Assembly: GCA_964569245.1 (NCBI GenBank)
Contig: CAZMTK010000006.1
Location: 62,001-126,000, forward strand
Direction of reading: 5' to 3'
From: JAAYTY01 sp964569245
GTDB taxonomy: Bacteria > Fermentibacterota > Fermentibacteria > Fermentibacterales > Fermentibacteraceae
DNA: 64,000 nt
Shown: positions 17,200 through 25,400 of the stretch, in pieces
Numbering within the stretch: the stretch's first letter is position 1
Layout of the letters: every line of letters starts with the position of its first letter
Notes under the pieces: generated by a model
What the model was told of the DNA's origin: nothing
What the model saw: the letters and a program-made list of their open reading frames with translations, nothing else
Databases searched by the model: none
Made by a program: the position numbers and the translations under genes

Positions 17200-17604
17200 T
17201 TGCCTTCGATCAAATACCTGAAGCACCACGACGAAAAATGCACGGGCTGCGGGGCCTGCATGTCCGCATGCTCGACGACCTTCTTCAAGGAGGACGATCC
17301 GGCCAGGTCGTGCATCCGGATCCATGCTGCAGGGGCTGGCAGCCGGATCGTGGTGTGCGACCAGAAATGCAGGCTCTGCGTCGCCGAATGCCCCGTGCAG
17401 GCTCTGACGGTGTCCAGGCAGGGCGTCGTGGTGCTGGACAAGAGGCTCTGCGTCGGGTGCCTCGCATGCGTAGCGGTGTGCCCCATCGGAGCGATGCGGT
17501 TCTACCCCGGTCTGAAGAATCCCTTCAAGTGCATAGCCTGCGGTGTCTGTGCGGGGAGATGTCCGACGGGCGCCATCGAGACAGCAGTGGAGGGCGAGGA
17601 ATGA
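17200..17604 (+). CDS. ferredoxin-like electron-transfer protein of the AOR operon
   Basis: A 134-residue iron-sulfur protein with several cysteine clusters: CTGCGACMSAC near the start, CDQKCRLCVAEC, then CVGCLACVAVC and CIACGVCAGRC near the C-terminus. The count fits about four [4Fe-4S] centres. Such multi-cluster proteins sit beside AOR-family enzymes and carry electrons from the tungstopterin subunit. TTG 17200 is chosen because GGAGGT lies six bases upstream; the frame is open from 17131. The stop overlaps the ATG of the AOR gene (ATGA), so the two are translationally coupled and probably form a complex. Confidence 0.85.
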   Translation: MPSIKYLKHHDEKCTGCGACMSACSTTFFKEDDPARSCIRIHAAGAGSRIVVCDQKCRLCVAECPVQALTVSRQGVVVLDKRLCVGCLACVAVCPIGAMRFYPGLKNPFKCIACGVCAGRCPTGAIETAVEGEE

Positions 17605-19778
17605 GCGAGGTTTCGAGAAAGGCCGACCCCGCCGAGCTCAAGGCCGGCTACAGGGTCCTCGCGGAGTACAGGTATGAGAAGAGACCCGTGCAGAGGGGCT
17701 ACAACGATCGAACCCTCTACGTGAACGTGGGCACGCTCGAGATAAGGGAGAAGCCGGTCTCCGAGGAGATGAAGGCGAAGTTCACGGGAGGAAAGGGATT
17801 CGGGTTGAAGCTCCTCTGGGACGCCGTCTCCCCGTCTACCCGGTGGGACGATCCCGAGAACGAGATCAACATCGGAATGGGCCCGATCTGCGGCAACACC
17901 AGCTATCCCGGCTCGGGGAAGTCTCTGGTCGTCTCCCTCTCGCCTATCACGGGGATCCCCATTGACTGCAACGTCGGGGGATACTTCGGGCCCTATCTGA
18001 AGTTCTCGGGATTCGACGCCCTCGAGATCCAGGGAAGGGCCTCCGGCGAGACGATAGTCTTCGTCGACGGCGACGAGGGCCTGGTGCGGATAATCGCGGC
18101 CCCCTCGGGAGCGGTGGACAGCCATGTCCTCGCCGAGGAGATGCTCGATGTCTTCGCGTCGAGCGAGGCAGGGAAGCGATTCGTGTCGAGCGTGTCTGCG
18201 GGGAGGGGGGCGGACCATGCGCTCGTGGGCTGCCTGAACTTCTCGTTCTACGACCCTCGCAGGAATGTGCCCCGGCTGAAGCAGGCGGGAAGGGGAGGGA
18301 TCGGCACCGTCTTCCGGAACAAGAAGCTCAGGGCGCTGGTCGTGAAGTACTCCGGTCTGGATGTCGCCTCGAACGGCCCTGCAGACCTGCCGAAGCTCCA
18401 GACCACCGGGCTGAAGCTCCACAGGGAGATCATCGAGCTGGACGACCAGCAGTGCAGGATGCGCGAGATAGGCACCGCGCACCTCGCAGAGATCATGGAT
18501 GAGTACGATCTGCTTCCCACCCACAACTTCAAGTACGGCTCCCACCCCGATGCGGTGAAGATCGACTCGCATCACTTCTCGGCCATGGTCACTCACGGCC
18601 TGCCCGACGGGTGCTGGTACGGCTGCACCCTGGCCTGCGCAAAGGCGGCCGACGGGTTCGAGCTCCTCACAGGACCATACGCGGGAGACAGGGTCACGGT
18701 GGACGGCCCGGAGTACGAGACGGTGGCTGGCTGCGGGTCCAACATCGGCGTGTTCGACGCGAGAGCCGTGCTCGAGATCAACTTCTACTGCGACACCTAC
18801 GGGATCGACACGATCTCGTTCGGCACCCTGACCGCATTCTGCATGGAGTGCTGGGAGAGGGGCATCCTGGACTCCGAAAGGACCGGAGGCCTGGAGCTGA
18901 CCTGGGGAAACTGGCGGGCAGTCCTGGAGATGCTGCACCAGATGGCCCGAGGCGAGGGCTTCGGTGTGATCGCAGGCATGGGGGTCAGGCGCATGAAGAG
19001 ATACTTCGCCGAGAAGTTCGGCGCCGACCCCGCCCTGCTCGCGGACATAGGGTGCGAGTGCAAGGGCCTCGAGTACTCGCAGTACGTGTCGAAGGAGTCG
19101 CTTGCCCAGCAGGGCGGCTACAGCATGGCTCTCAAAGGCCCTCAGCACGACGAGGCATGGCTGATCTTCATGGACATGGTGAACAACCGCATTCCCACGT
19201 TCGAGGACAAGGCAGAGGCTCTCTACTACTTTCCCATGTTCCGGACCTGGTTCGGCCTGCAGGGGCTGTGCAAGCTCCCCTGGAACGACATAGAGCCTGC
19301 GGACAACGCTCAGACCTCCGAACCGGCCAAGGTGCCCGAGCATGTTCAGAACTACGTGGACATCTTCAACGCAATCACCGGGCGGAGCATCGACAAGGAG
19401 GAGCTGATCCGGCAGTCCGCGAGGGTCTATAACTTCCAGAAGGTGTTCTGCCTGAGGATGGGACGGGGCAGGCGCTCCGACGACAGGCCTCCCTACAGGA
19501 TGATGGGGCCTGTGACAGTGGAGGAGTACGAGTCCCGTGCAGACAGGTACGACAAGCAGCTTCGCGAACAGGTGGGCGCTGATCCAGCCGGAATGTCCTC
19601 GGAGGAGAAGGTCAAGATCCTCAGGGCTTACAGGGAGCAGAGGTACGAAAAGCTCCTGGATGCCGTGTACAAACGAAAGGGGTGGACTCCGGAGGGCATT
19701 CCCAGAGTCGAGACCCTGCGCGATCTGGGCATCGATTATCCAGAGGTGCTGGAGGTCGTGAAGGCGCTGGGAGGCTGA
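17601..19778 (+). CDS. aldehyde ferredoxin oxidoreductase-family protein
   Basis: A 725-residue tungstopterin enzyme of the AOR/BamB family, which oxidises aldehydes (or reduces acids or arenes in relatives) with ferredoxin-type partners. The N-terminal domain has RTLYVNVGTLEIREKPVSEE and FTGGKGFGLKLLWDA. The [4Fe-4S] ligands are C338, C342 and C346 (GCWYGCTLAC, spacing CX3CX3C rather than the CX2CX3C of classical AOR), with C557 in GLCKLPW as the fourth. VDGPEYETVAGCGSNIG is the pterin-binding signature. It is about 100 residues longer than Pyrococcus AOR, mostly at the ends. It is coupled to the upstream ferredoxin. The substrate cannot be told from sequence. Confidence 0.92.
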   Translation: MSEVSRKADPAELKAGYRVLAEYRYEKRPVQRGYNDRTLYVNVGTLEIREKPVSEEMKAKFTGGKGFGLKLLWDAVSPSTRWDDPENEINIGMGPICGNTSYPGSGKSLVVSLSPITGIPIDCNVGGYFGPYLKFSGFDALEIQGRASGETIVFVDGDEGLVRIIAAPSGAVDSHVLAEEMLDVFASSEAGKRFVSSVSAGRGADHALVGCLNFSFYDPRRNVPRLKQAGRGGIGTVFRNKKLRALVVKYSGLDVASNGPADLPKLQTTGLKLHREIIELDDQQCRMREIGTAHLAEIMDEYDLLPTHNFKYGSHPDAVKIDSHHFSAMVTHGLPDGCWYGCTLACAKAADGFELLTGPYAGDRVTVDGPEYETVAGCGSNIGVFDARAVLEINFYCDTYGIDTISFGTLTAFCMECWERGILDSERTGGLELTWGNWRAVLEMLHQMARGEGFGVIAGMGVRRMKRYFAEKFGADPALLADIGCECKGLEYSQYVSKESLAQQGGYSMALKGPQHDEAWLIFMDMVNNRIPTFEDKAEALYYFPMFRTWFGLQGLCKLPWNDIEPADNAQTSEPAKVPEHVQNYVDIFNAITGRSIDKEELIRQSARVYNFQKVFCLRMGRGRRSDDRPPYRMMGPVTVEEYESRADRYDKQLREQVGADPAGMSSEEKVKILRAYREQRYEKLLDAVYKRKGWTPEGIPRVETLRDLGIDYPEVLEVVKALGG

Positions 19779-19786
19779 GCCGCACG

Positions 19787-19984
19787 GTGCTGATCGTCAA
19801 CGGAGAGCCCATGGAGTGGCGCATGGGGATGACCGTAAGGGACGTTCTCCGCGAGAGGGGATATGTGTTCCCCCTGCTGATCGTGCGCATAGACGGCAGG
19901 CTCGTGGAGCGCACCGCCTACGATACGACTCCGGTGCCCGACGGCTCCGAGGTGGACGTCCTCCATCTGATGAGCGGTGGGTGA
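19787..19984 (+). CDS. ThiS/MoaD-like sulfur carrier
   Basis: A 65-residue ubiquitin-fold protein ending LHLMSGG, the C-terminal Gly-Gly tail that is adenylated and thiocarboxylated. Features are LIVNGEPMEWRMGMTVRDVL, VPDGSEVDVLHLM and the length. GTG 19787 starts eight bases after the AOR stop, with GGGAGG 12 bases upstream. Located right after AOR, it is more likely to serve tungstopterin synthesis (MoaD role) than thiamine synthesis. The ThiF-like protein at 16.4-17.05 kb is its likely activator. Confidence 0.85.
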   Translation: MLIVNGEPMEWRMGMTVRDVLRERGYVFPLLIVRIDGRLVERTAYDTTPVPDGSEVDVLHLMSGG

Positions 19985-20008
19985 TATCGGAGACCGGCCC
20001 CCGGCCGT

Positions 20009-21028
20009 TCACAGCCTGTAGATCGAGAGCCGGGGCGCCTCGCCCCGCCCCCCGTACGAGCACGTAGCCATGAGCCCGTCCGACACGCACAGCGCTGTGC
20101 ATGCCCCCGGCAGATCGAAGACGGCATTCCAGGGGAGGCCCGGCCTGCCAGGGTTCGACAGCCCCGTCACCCCGGCAGCCGGGCTCCCGGCCGTTGCCGC
20201 CACCAGGTCCGGCAGGGAGTCCCAGTCGAGCATCGCTGTCACGACAGCCTTCGGCACCGCTTCGAGCGGTATCGAGGTGACCGCCCATCCGTCCTCCGCC
20301 AGGTTCTCGAGGACTGTGAGCCTGCACTCGCTGCAGGGGACTGCGACGAGGTCGTCGTCTCCGTCCAGGTCGAGATCCACGGCGAGAAGATCCTTCGCCC
20401 CTGCAGGATCGAGCGTTTCGCGAAGCGCTCCCGCATCCCATGGAGCGTCAATGATCCCTATGCCCTCCGCACAGCCGCAGAGGGCCAGGCCGGTCCGGCC
20501 GTCGCCGTCAGGATCGAAGGGCACCGCCGCTCTCGCCATGGAGACCTCCTGCGCGAGAAGGACGCAGGGCTCCGCGGCGGATGACAGGTCCAGCACCGCG
20601 ACCATCCCCGCCTCGAAGTCGGCCAGAACCAGGTCTTCGACCCCGTCACCGGTTACGTCCGAGAGCAGGGCGTCCTCCGGCATGACCAGGAATCCCGGAA
20701 GGGCGGGCTCGAACACTCCTCCCCCCGTGAGGTCGAAGATCCTCACCCCGCGGACCGGGCCGGCGAGGCAGGCGCAGAGGCTCCCGCCGGAACTGACGGA
20801 GAGGTCCAGGCACCCGAACCCGGGCAGGCGGAAGAGCCCGAAGCTGCAGTCGCCTCCCACGAGCACGAGAGCGATTCCTCCGGGAGCCTCCATCCCGAGA
20901 AGGAAGGGTGCCGAAGGGATGCCGGTGGCTGTAACGGATGTCGCAACCGAGGGAAGGGCTATCTCCTCGAGGAGGACAGGCAAAGCTGCCGCGACGGCAG
21001 CCAGGGCTAGCAGCGCCGTCACCTGCAC
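20009..21028 (-). CDS. secreted FG-GAP/VCBS-type repeat protein
   Basis: A 339-residue protein with a signal peptide (MQVTALLALAAVAAALPVLL). It has at least three short repeats around DVTGDGVEDLVLADF, DPDGDGRTGLALCG and DLDLDGDDDLVAVP, the calcium-binding loops of FG-GAP/VCBS beta-propellers. It is rich in cysteine for an exported protein. It is predicted to be periplasmic or outer-surface. It lies alone on the minus strand between the AOR operon and the molybdopterin-enzyme operon, convergent to the first and divergent from the second. Function unknown; a role in exported redox biology is not shown by the sequence. Confidence 0.75.
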   Translation of the reverse strand: MQVTALLALAAVAAALPVLLEEIALPSVATSVTATGIPSAPFLLGMEAPGGIALVLVGGDCSFGLFRLPGFGCLDLSVSSGGSLCACLAGPVRGVRIFDLTGGGVFEPALPGFLVMPEDALLSDVTGDGVEDLVLADFEAGMVAVLDLSSAAEPCVLLAQEVSMARAAVPFDPDGDGRTGLALCGCAEGIGIIDAPWDAGALRETLDPAGAKDLLAVDLDLDGDDDLVAVPCSECRLTVLENLAEDGWAVTSIPLEAVPKAVVTAMLDWDSLPDLVAATAGSPAAGVTGLSNPGRPGLPWNAVFDLPGACTALCVSDGLMATCSYGGRGEAPRLSIYRL

Positions 21029-21053
21029 GAGTCACCACCGATCGGAGCCATGC

Positions 21054-21081
21054 CATATACTAGGCATCCCCGCACCGTCAG
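21054..21081 (-). promoter_or_regulatory. possible promoter of the VCBS-repeat gene
   Basis: Read on the minus strand: CTGACG (21081-21076), a 16-base spacer, then TATATG (21059-21054), 25 bases before the GTG start at 21028. On the plus strand the same bases contain TATACT (21056-21061), which could be a -10 for the divergent oxidoreductase operon, but no good -35 is present there. Confidence 0.3.
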
Positions 21082-21115
21082 GCATAGAGCGTCGCTTCGA
21101 CGCGAACGGAGGCGG

Positions 21116-23590
21116 ATGAGCCGACCCTGGCAGTGGAGCGACAAAGGCGATGCAGTAACCAGGAGCATCTGTACTTCACCCCCCGGCTGCCACGGCGGCT
21201 GCGGCGTCCTCCTGCGCTCGAGGTGCGGGCGGGTGACGATGGCCGAGGGCGATCCGGACAACCCGTTCAGTCACGGCAGGCTGTGCCCCCGCGGCCTCGC
21301 CGTGCCAGAAGCCCTCGCGGACCCCGCGCGGCTCATGACTCCTCTGAAGAGATCCGGCCCCCGGGGCTCGAACAGATGGGCAGCCATCGGATGGGAGGAA
21401 GCCCTGGAGGAGGCTTCGGCTATACTCGGCGAAGCTGCGGCCTCGGGCGGCCCCGGATCCGTGGCTTTCTGCAAGGGCACTGGAAGGGACATCGGCCCCT
21501 GGCTCTCCACCCTGGCCTTCGGCTTCGGCAGCCCGAACTACTTCGCCTTCGGCCCCGGTACCGGTGCAGCCTGCCTCATGCCCCGCATGGCCGCCGCGAA
21601 CGCCGTTCTCGGGGACTGGCTGGTCGCGGACTGCTCGCAGTTCTCGCCCCTCCGCTACGACGACCCCGGTTGGAGGGTGCCGGGATGCATACTCGTGTGG
21701 GGCAGCAACCCGGTCTGGTCGAATCCAGACGGCTTCCTGGGGGCGTGGATCGCCCGGTGCATGGAACTTGGCTCGAGGCTCGTCGTGGTCGACCCGAGAA
21801 AGACCTGGCTGGCCGCCCGAGCCGCCGTGCATCTCCAGATCAGGCCGGGAACGGATGGCGCGCTTGCCCTCGCGATGATCCGCAGGATCGTCTCCTCCGG
21901 GAGCGTGGACAGGGAGTTCACCGGGCGGTGGGTCCTCGGCCTCGAAGCCCTCACGGACCGGGTGGAGCGCTGGACAGCCGGCGAGGCGGAGGCTGTGTGC
22001 GGCATTCCTGGCAGCCTGATCGAGCGGGCGGCCGACCTCTTCGGTTCCTCGAAACCCTCCGCCGTGCACTGGGGGGTGTCGGTGGACATGTCGGGCTCCG
22101 CCGTCGGCACGGCGATGGCTCTCCTGGCACTCTCCGCGATAACCGGGAACATCGAGCGCCCCGGGGGAAGCGTCATCGTGCGCGACCCCTGCGGAATACC
22201 GCGCAGGGGCTCTGTCCCCCGCCCGCGCGAGAAGGCCCTGGGCGAGGAGAGGTGGCCCCTCATCAGGCTCGCCTCCCCCTATGCGCATTCCGACGCACTC
22301 CTCGAGGAGCTCGAGCGGGGTCCCGGGTCCGGGGCGACCGCAGCCTGGATACAGGGGACGAACACCTTCGTGAGCTCGTTCGCCTCGCCCGGCAGAGCCC
22401 TCGACCTCCTGGGGAGGATGAGGGGCGTTGTCGTCGTCGATCCCTTTCTCACCCCCACCGCTGCAGCACTGGCGGACATAGTGATGCCTCCCGCGATGTA
22501 CCCGGAGAGGGACGGGCTCCGGAACTGGTGGTACCAGCTCGCCACCGTGAACAGGGCTGTCGATCCCCCGGGGGGCATGCTGTCCGACATGGAGATAATC
22601 CTGGAAACCGGGAGGCGCGTGGCCCCCGGAGCATTCCCCTGGGAGTCGGTCCGCAGGTGGATCGACTCGATACTGGCACCCTCCGGCCACACCTTCGAGA
22701 GCCTCAGAGAGGCGGGCTGGCTTATGCCCGGAATCGAGTACGGAAGGCACGAGCGGGGAATGCTCAGGGAGGACGGCGAGCCCGGCTTCCGCACGCCTTC
22801 CGGGCGGATCGAGCTGGAGTCGAGCGTCATGAAGGGGTTGGGGCTCGATCCCCTCCCCTGGTATGCCGAGCCCACGGTCGGGCCTGTCTCCAGGCCGGAT
22901 CTGACATCGGACTACCCCCTGGTGCTGACCACCGGGTCGCGCACCACGGTTTTCTTCCACTCCGAGAACCGCACAGTACCCATGCTGCGAGAGAGGAACC
23001 CGCGGCCCCTGGTGGAGATGCACTCCTCCGCGGCCCTGAGGGCCGGTGTGGCGGAGGGTGAACGGGTGAGGCTCGAGTCGCCCTGGGGCTCGTGCGACCT
23101 CTTCGTTCACGTGGACGATTCGCTGAGGCCAGACACGGTCCATGCGCAGCACGGCTGGTGGCTCCCGGAGGAGCAGGCGGCGGCAGGCGGTCTGGCGCCG
23201 TCGTTCCTTTCGATGAACGTGAATGTGCTGTTCCCCGAGGGGCTTCAGGCCCCTGACGGGATGGGATATCCGTTCCGCTCTCTCTTGTGCAGGATCGTGA
23301 GGGCCGACGGGGCGCCCCGGCTGCCGGAGCCTTCACTCCCGGGGCAGGGCGGGATGCTGCCGCCTCCCGCCGGATTGCGCGTGAGGCCGGAGCTCTGCTG
23401 CGGATGCCGCGCCTGCGAGATCGCCTGCCTCGTCGCATCGGGCCGGAAATCGGGAACGGCGGGGATAGAGATATCGAGAACCGGTCCCGGTCGCTTTGCT
23501 CCCTCCTGGACTGCAGTCTGCGATTCCTGCTCCTCCAGGGGCGGGGCATGGTTCTGCCGGGCGAACTGCCCGACCGGGTGCCTGTCGTGA
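21116..23590 (+). CDS. molybdopterin oxidoreductase (DMSO reductase family) with fused ferredoxin tail
   Basis: An 824-residue Mo/W-bisPGD enzyme. C19, C25, C29 and C57 (CHGGCG to LCPRG) form the N-terminal [4Fe-4S] site. The core has ILVWGSNPVWSNPD and RLVVVDPRKT, typical of the family, and C173 (VADCSQFSP) is placed like a metal-ligand cysteine. The last 70 residues (RPELCCGCRACEIACLVA to CRANCPTGC) are a ferredoxin-like domain normally found on a separate subunit. There is no Tat signal, so it is cytoplasmic. ATG 21116 follows GGAGG closely. Its stop overlaps the next GTG. The substrate is unknown. Confidence 0.88.
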   Translation: MSRPWQWSDKGDAVTRSICTSPPGCHGGCGVLLRSRCGRVTMAEGDPDNPFSHGRLCPRGLAVPEALADPARLMTPLKRSGPRGSNRWAAIGWEEALEEASAILGEAAASGGPGSVAFCKGTGRDIGPWLSTLAFGFGSPNYFAFGPGTGAACLMPRMAAANAVLGDWLVADCSQFSPLRYDDPGWRVPGCILVWGSNPVWSNPDGFLGAWIARCMELGSRLVVVDPRKTWLAARAAVHLQIRPGTDGALALAMIRRIVSSGSVDREFTGRWVLGLEALTDRVERWTAGEAEAVCGIPGSLIERAADLFGSSKPSAVHWGVSVDMSGSAVGTAMALLALSAITGNIERPGGSVIVRDPCGIPRRGSVPRPREKALGEERWPLIRLASPYAHSDALLEELERGPGSGATAAWIQGTNTFVSSFASPGRALDLLGRMRGVVVVDPFLTPTAAALADIVMPPAMYPERDGLRNWWYQLATVNRAVDPPGGMLSDMEIILETGRRVAPGAFPWESVRRWIDSILAPSGHTFESLREAGWLMPGIEYGRHERGMLREDGEPGFRTPSGRIELESSVMKGLGLDPLPWYAEPTVGPVSRPDLTSDYPLVLTTGSRTTVFFHSENRTVPMLRERNPRPLVEMHSSAALRAGVAEGERVRLESPWGSCDLFVHVDDSLRPDTVHAQHGWWLPEEQAAAGGLAPSFLSMNVNVLFPEGLQAPDGMGYPFRSLLCRIVRADGAPRLPEPSLPGQGGMLPPPAGLRVRPELCCGCRACEIACLVASGRKSGTAGIEISRTGPGRFAPSWTAVCDSCSSRGGAWFCRANCPTGCLS

Positions 23591-24387
23591 CGCACGGCTC
23601 GGAGGCCACTCGCCCTGTCGCGGAGAGGCTGGGATTCCGCACCAGCGGGCTCCGGAACATCCCACTGCGCACCGCGCTCTCGGGAATCAGGGATGCAGGG
23701 TTCTCCGTGGTCGAGTTCTGTCTCGAGCACGGCGAGGTGTCGGCGTCGTCGCACAACCCTGCCGGCATCGCCAGGCTGGTCGATTCCGCTCTGGATGCTG
23801 GGCTCGAGCCCAGCGCCATGAGCTACCACGGCAAGACGGACGATCCGGAAAGGCGCGGGAGACTCCTGTCATGCGCATTCGAGGCAGCCCGGCTCGCGGG
23901 CGTAGGGCTGGTGGTCTGCGGCAGCCCGGCGGTGCGACCCGGGGATCCGCCGGGGCTGGAGGCTCTGGCCCGGGAGATCGAGGGCCCCTGCGAGCGGGCC
24001 GGGGGCATGGTTGGGGTTGCGCTGGAACCCGAGCCGGACACGGTGGTGGCGGATCTAGACTGCCTCGAGGAGCTCTCGGAGATCGCGGCCTTCCCTGTGG
24101 GCGTGAACCTGGACATCGGGCACGCCCTCCTGTCCGAGAAGGACTTCGGCGCAGCCCTGGAGCGCGCCCTTCCCGCATGCCGTCACTTGCACCTGGATGA
24201 CATGCGCCGCGGCAGGCACCAGCACCTGGTGCCCGGGCACGGGGACGTTCCCTGGGATGTGGTTTCCCGGTTCCTCGGGCACTACGCCGGCCCTGTCGTA
24301 GTCGACATCTTCAGGCTGCCGTCCGACCCCTGGAGGTTGGTTGCATCATCGTTCGCCTCTACCCTGGAGGTCCTGCGTCTCGAATGA
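23587..24387 (+). CDS. sugar phosphate isomerase/epimerase-like TIM barrel protein
   Basis: A 266-residue protein of the xylose isomerase-like TIM barrel family. GTG 23587 overlaps the stop of the upstream gene (GTGA), so it is translationally coupled. Visible features are IRDAGFSVVEFCLEH near the first strand, VALEPEP (metal-binding Glu), PVGVNLDIGHALL (Asp and His ligands) and HLHLDDMRRGRHQHLVPGHG, the late His/Asp-rich segment with the GxG turn. Together these fit a divalent-metal isomerase or epimerase acting on a sugar or polyol. Its stop overlaps the ATG of the first radical SAM gene. Confidence 0.82.
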   Translation: MTHGSEATRPVAERLGFRTSGLRNIPLRTALSGIRDAGFSVVEFCLEHGEVSASSHNPAGIARLVDSALDAGLEPSAMSYHGKTDDPERRGRLLSCAFEAARLAGVGLVVCGSPAVRPGDPPGLEALAREIEGPCERAGGMVGVALEPEPDTVVADLDCLEELSEIAAFPVGVNLDIGHALLSEKDFGAALERALPACRHLHLDDMRRGRHQHLVPGHGDVPWDVVSRFLGHYAGPVVVDIFRLPSDPWRLVASSFASTLEVLRLE

Positions 24388-25400
24388 GAGTAAGATCGCT
24401 CGGCCTCGGTCTCACATCGGCCTGCAACCTGGAGTGCCCGCACTGCTACTCGCGAGGACACCCCCCCGTGCACCTGCCGCTCGAACGGCTTCGCCTCCTG
24501 CTCGACACCCTCGCCCCCGAATCGGTCAACATAGGCACCGGGGAGGGCGCCATGCACCCGGACTTCGAGAGTGCCGTCGAAGAAGTGCTGTCGCGAGGCA
24601 TACCTCTCTCGATCACGACCAACGGGCTCAGCATCCTGCGAATGAATCCGGGCATGCTCCGCGCACTGCACGATGTGGACGTCTCGCTGGACTTCCCCGA
24701 CAGGGCGGGACACGACGCCTGGCGGAGCGAAGGCAGCTTCGACATTGCCATCGAGTCGGTGCGAAGGTGCCTCGATGCGGGCGTGACCTGCTCAGTGGCC
24801 TTCTGCCTAATGTCCGCGAACGCTGCCCGGGCCTCCGCCATGTGCGACCTCTGCGGATCGCTGGGTGTGGCTCTCAGGGTGAACGTCTACAAGCCCGTCC
24901 ATGACAGGGCCCTGTCCCCGGGCTACGACGCATTCTGGAGCGCGATATGCTCCATGGGCGCCGCCGCCCCGCTGGTCAGCTGCAGCGAGCCCATCGTGAA
25001 CGCCGCCCTCGCGGCGGGCGGGCTGGAGAACGGCGGCAGCCTCAGGTGCTGTGGTGAGAGGGGCATGCGGGTGAGCCCCCTGGGGGAGCTGAACGGCTGC
25101 GTCTACGTGACAGGCTCCGGCGTGAGGGTAGAGGACGTCGTCGAGTCTCCGTCGAGCCTGTACAGGGCCGCGTCTATCCCGTCGAGCGCCCCCGTGCCGG
25201 GCGCCTGTGCGGACTGCCCCTGGCTCCCGCTCTGCGGCGGCGGGTGCTTCGGCAGGAGATTCTACACCGGTATCGACAGGCGTGACGAGTTCTGCTTCGT
25301 GGACCGGGGCGTCCCCGGGATCCCGAAGCCCGCCCTCGGCGGCGGGGAGCGCTGGATGCACTCGGACTACCTCTGCACCCTCATCTACTTCGCCGGCTGA
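24384..25400 (+). CDS. radical SAM enzyme with SPASM-like domain (1 of 3)
   Basis: A 338-residue radical SAM protein. The cluster motif is C14, C18, C21 (SACNLECPHCY). NIGTGEGAMHPDF replaces the usual GGEP loop, and ITTNG follows. The C-terminal cysteine-rich part has CADCPWLPLCGGGCFGRRF, a SPASM-type auxiliary cluster site. It is coupled by 4 bp to the isomerase-like gene and by 1 bp to the next radical SAM gene. SPASM proteins often modify peptides but also sugars and other small molecules; no precursor peptide is visible next to it. The substrate is unknown. Confidence 0.88.
   Translation: MRVRSLGLGLTSACNLECPHCYSRGHPPVHLPLERLRLLLDTLAPESVNIGTGEGAMHPDFESAVEEVLSRGIPLSITTNGLSILRMNPGMLRALHDVDVSLDFPDRAGHDAWRSEGSFDIAIESVRRCLDAGVTCSVAFCLMSANAARASAMCDLCGSLGVALRVNVYKPVHDRALSPGYDAFWSAICSMGAAAPLVSCSEPIVNAALAAGGLENGGSLRCCGERGMRVSPLGELNGCVYVTGSGVRVEDVVESPSSLYRAASIPSSAPVPGACADCPWLPLCGGGCFGRRFYTGIDRRDEFCFVDRGVPGIPKPALGGGERWMHSDYLCTLIYFAG

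Noticed and set aside
19985..20008. Terminator between the ThiS-like gene and the VCBS gene
   Set aside because: Only a short GGCC/GGCC pairing and no T run.
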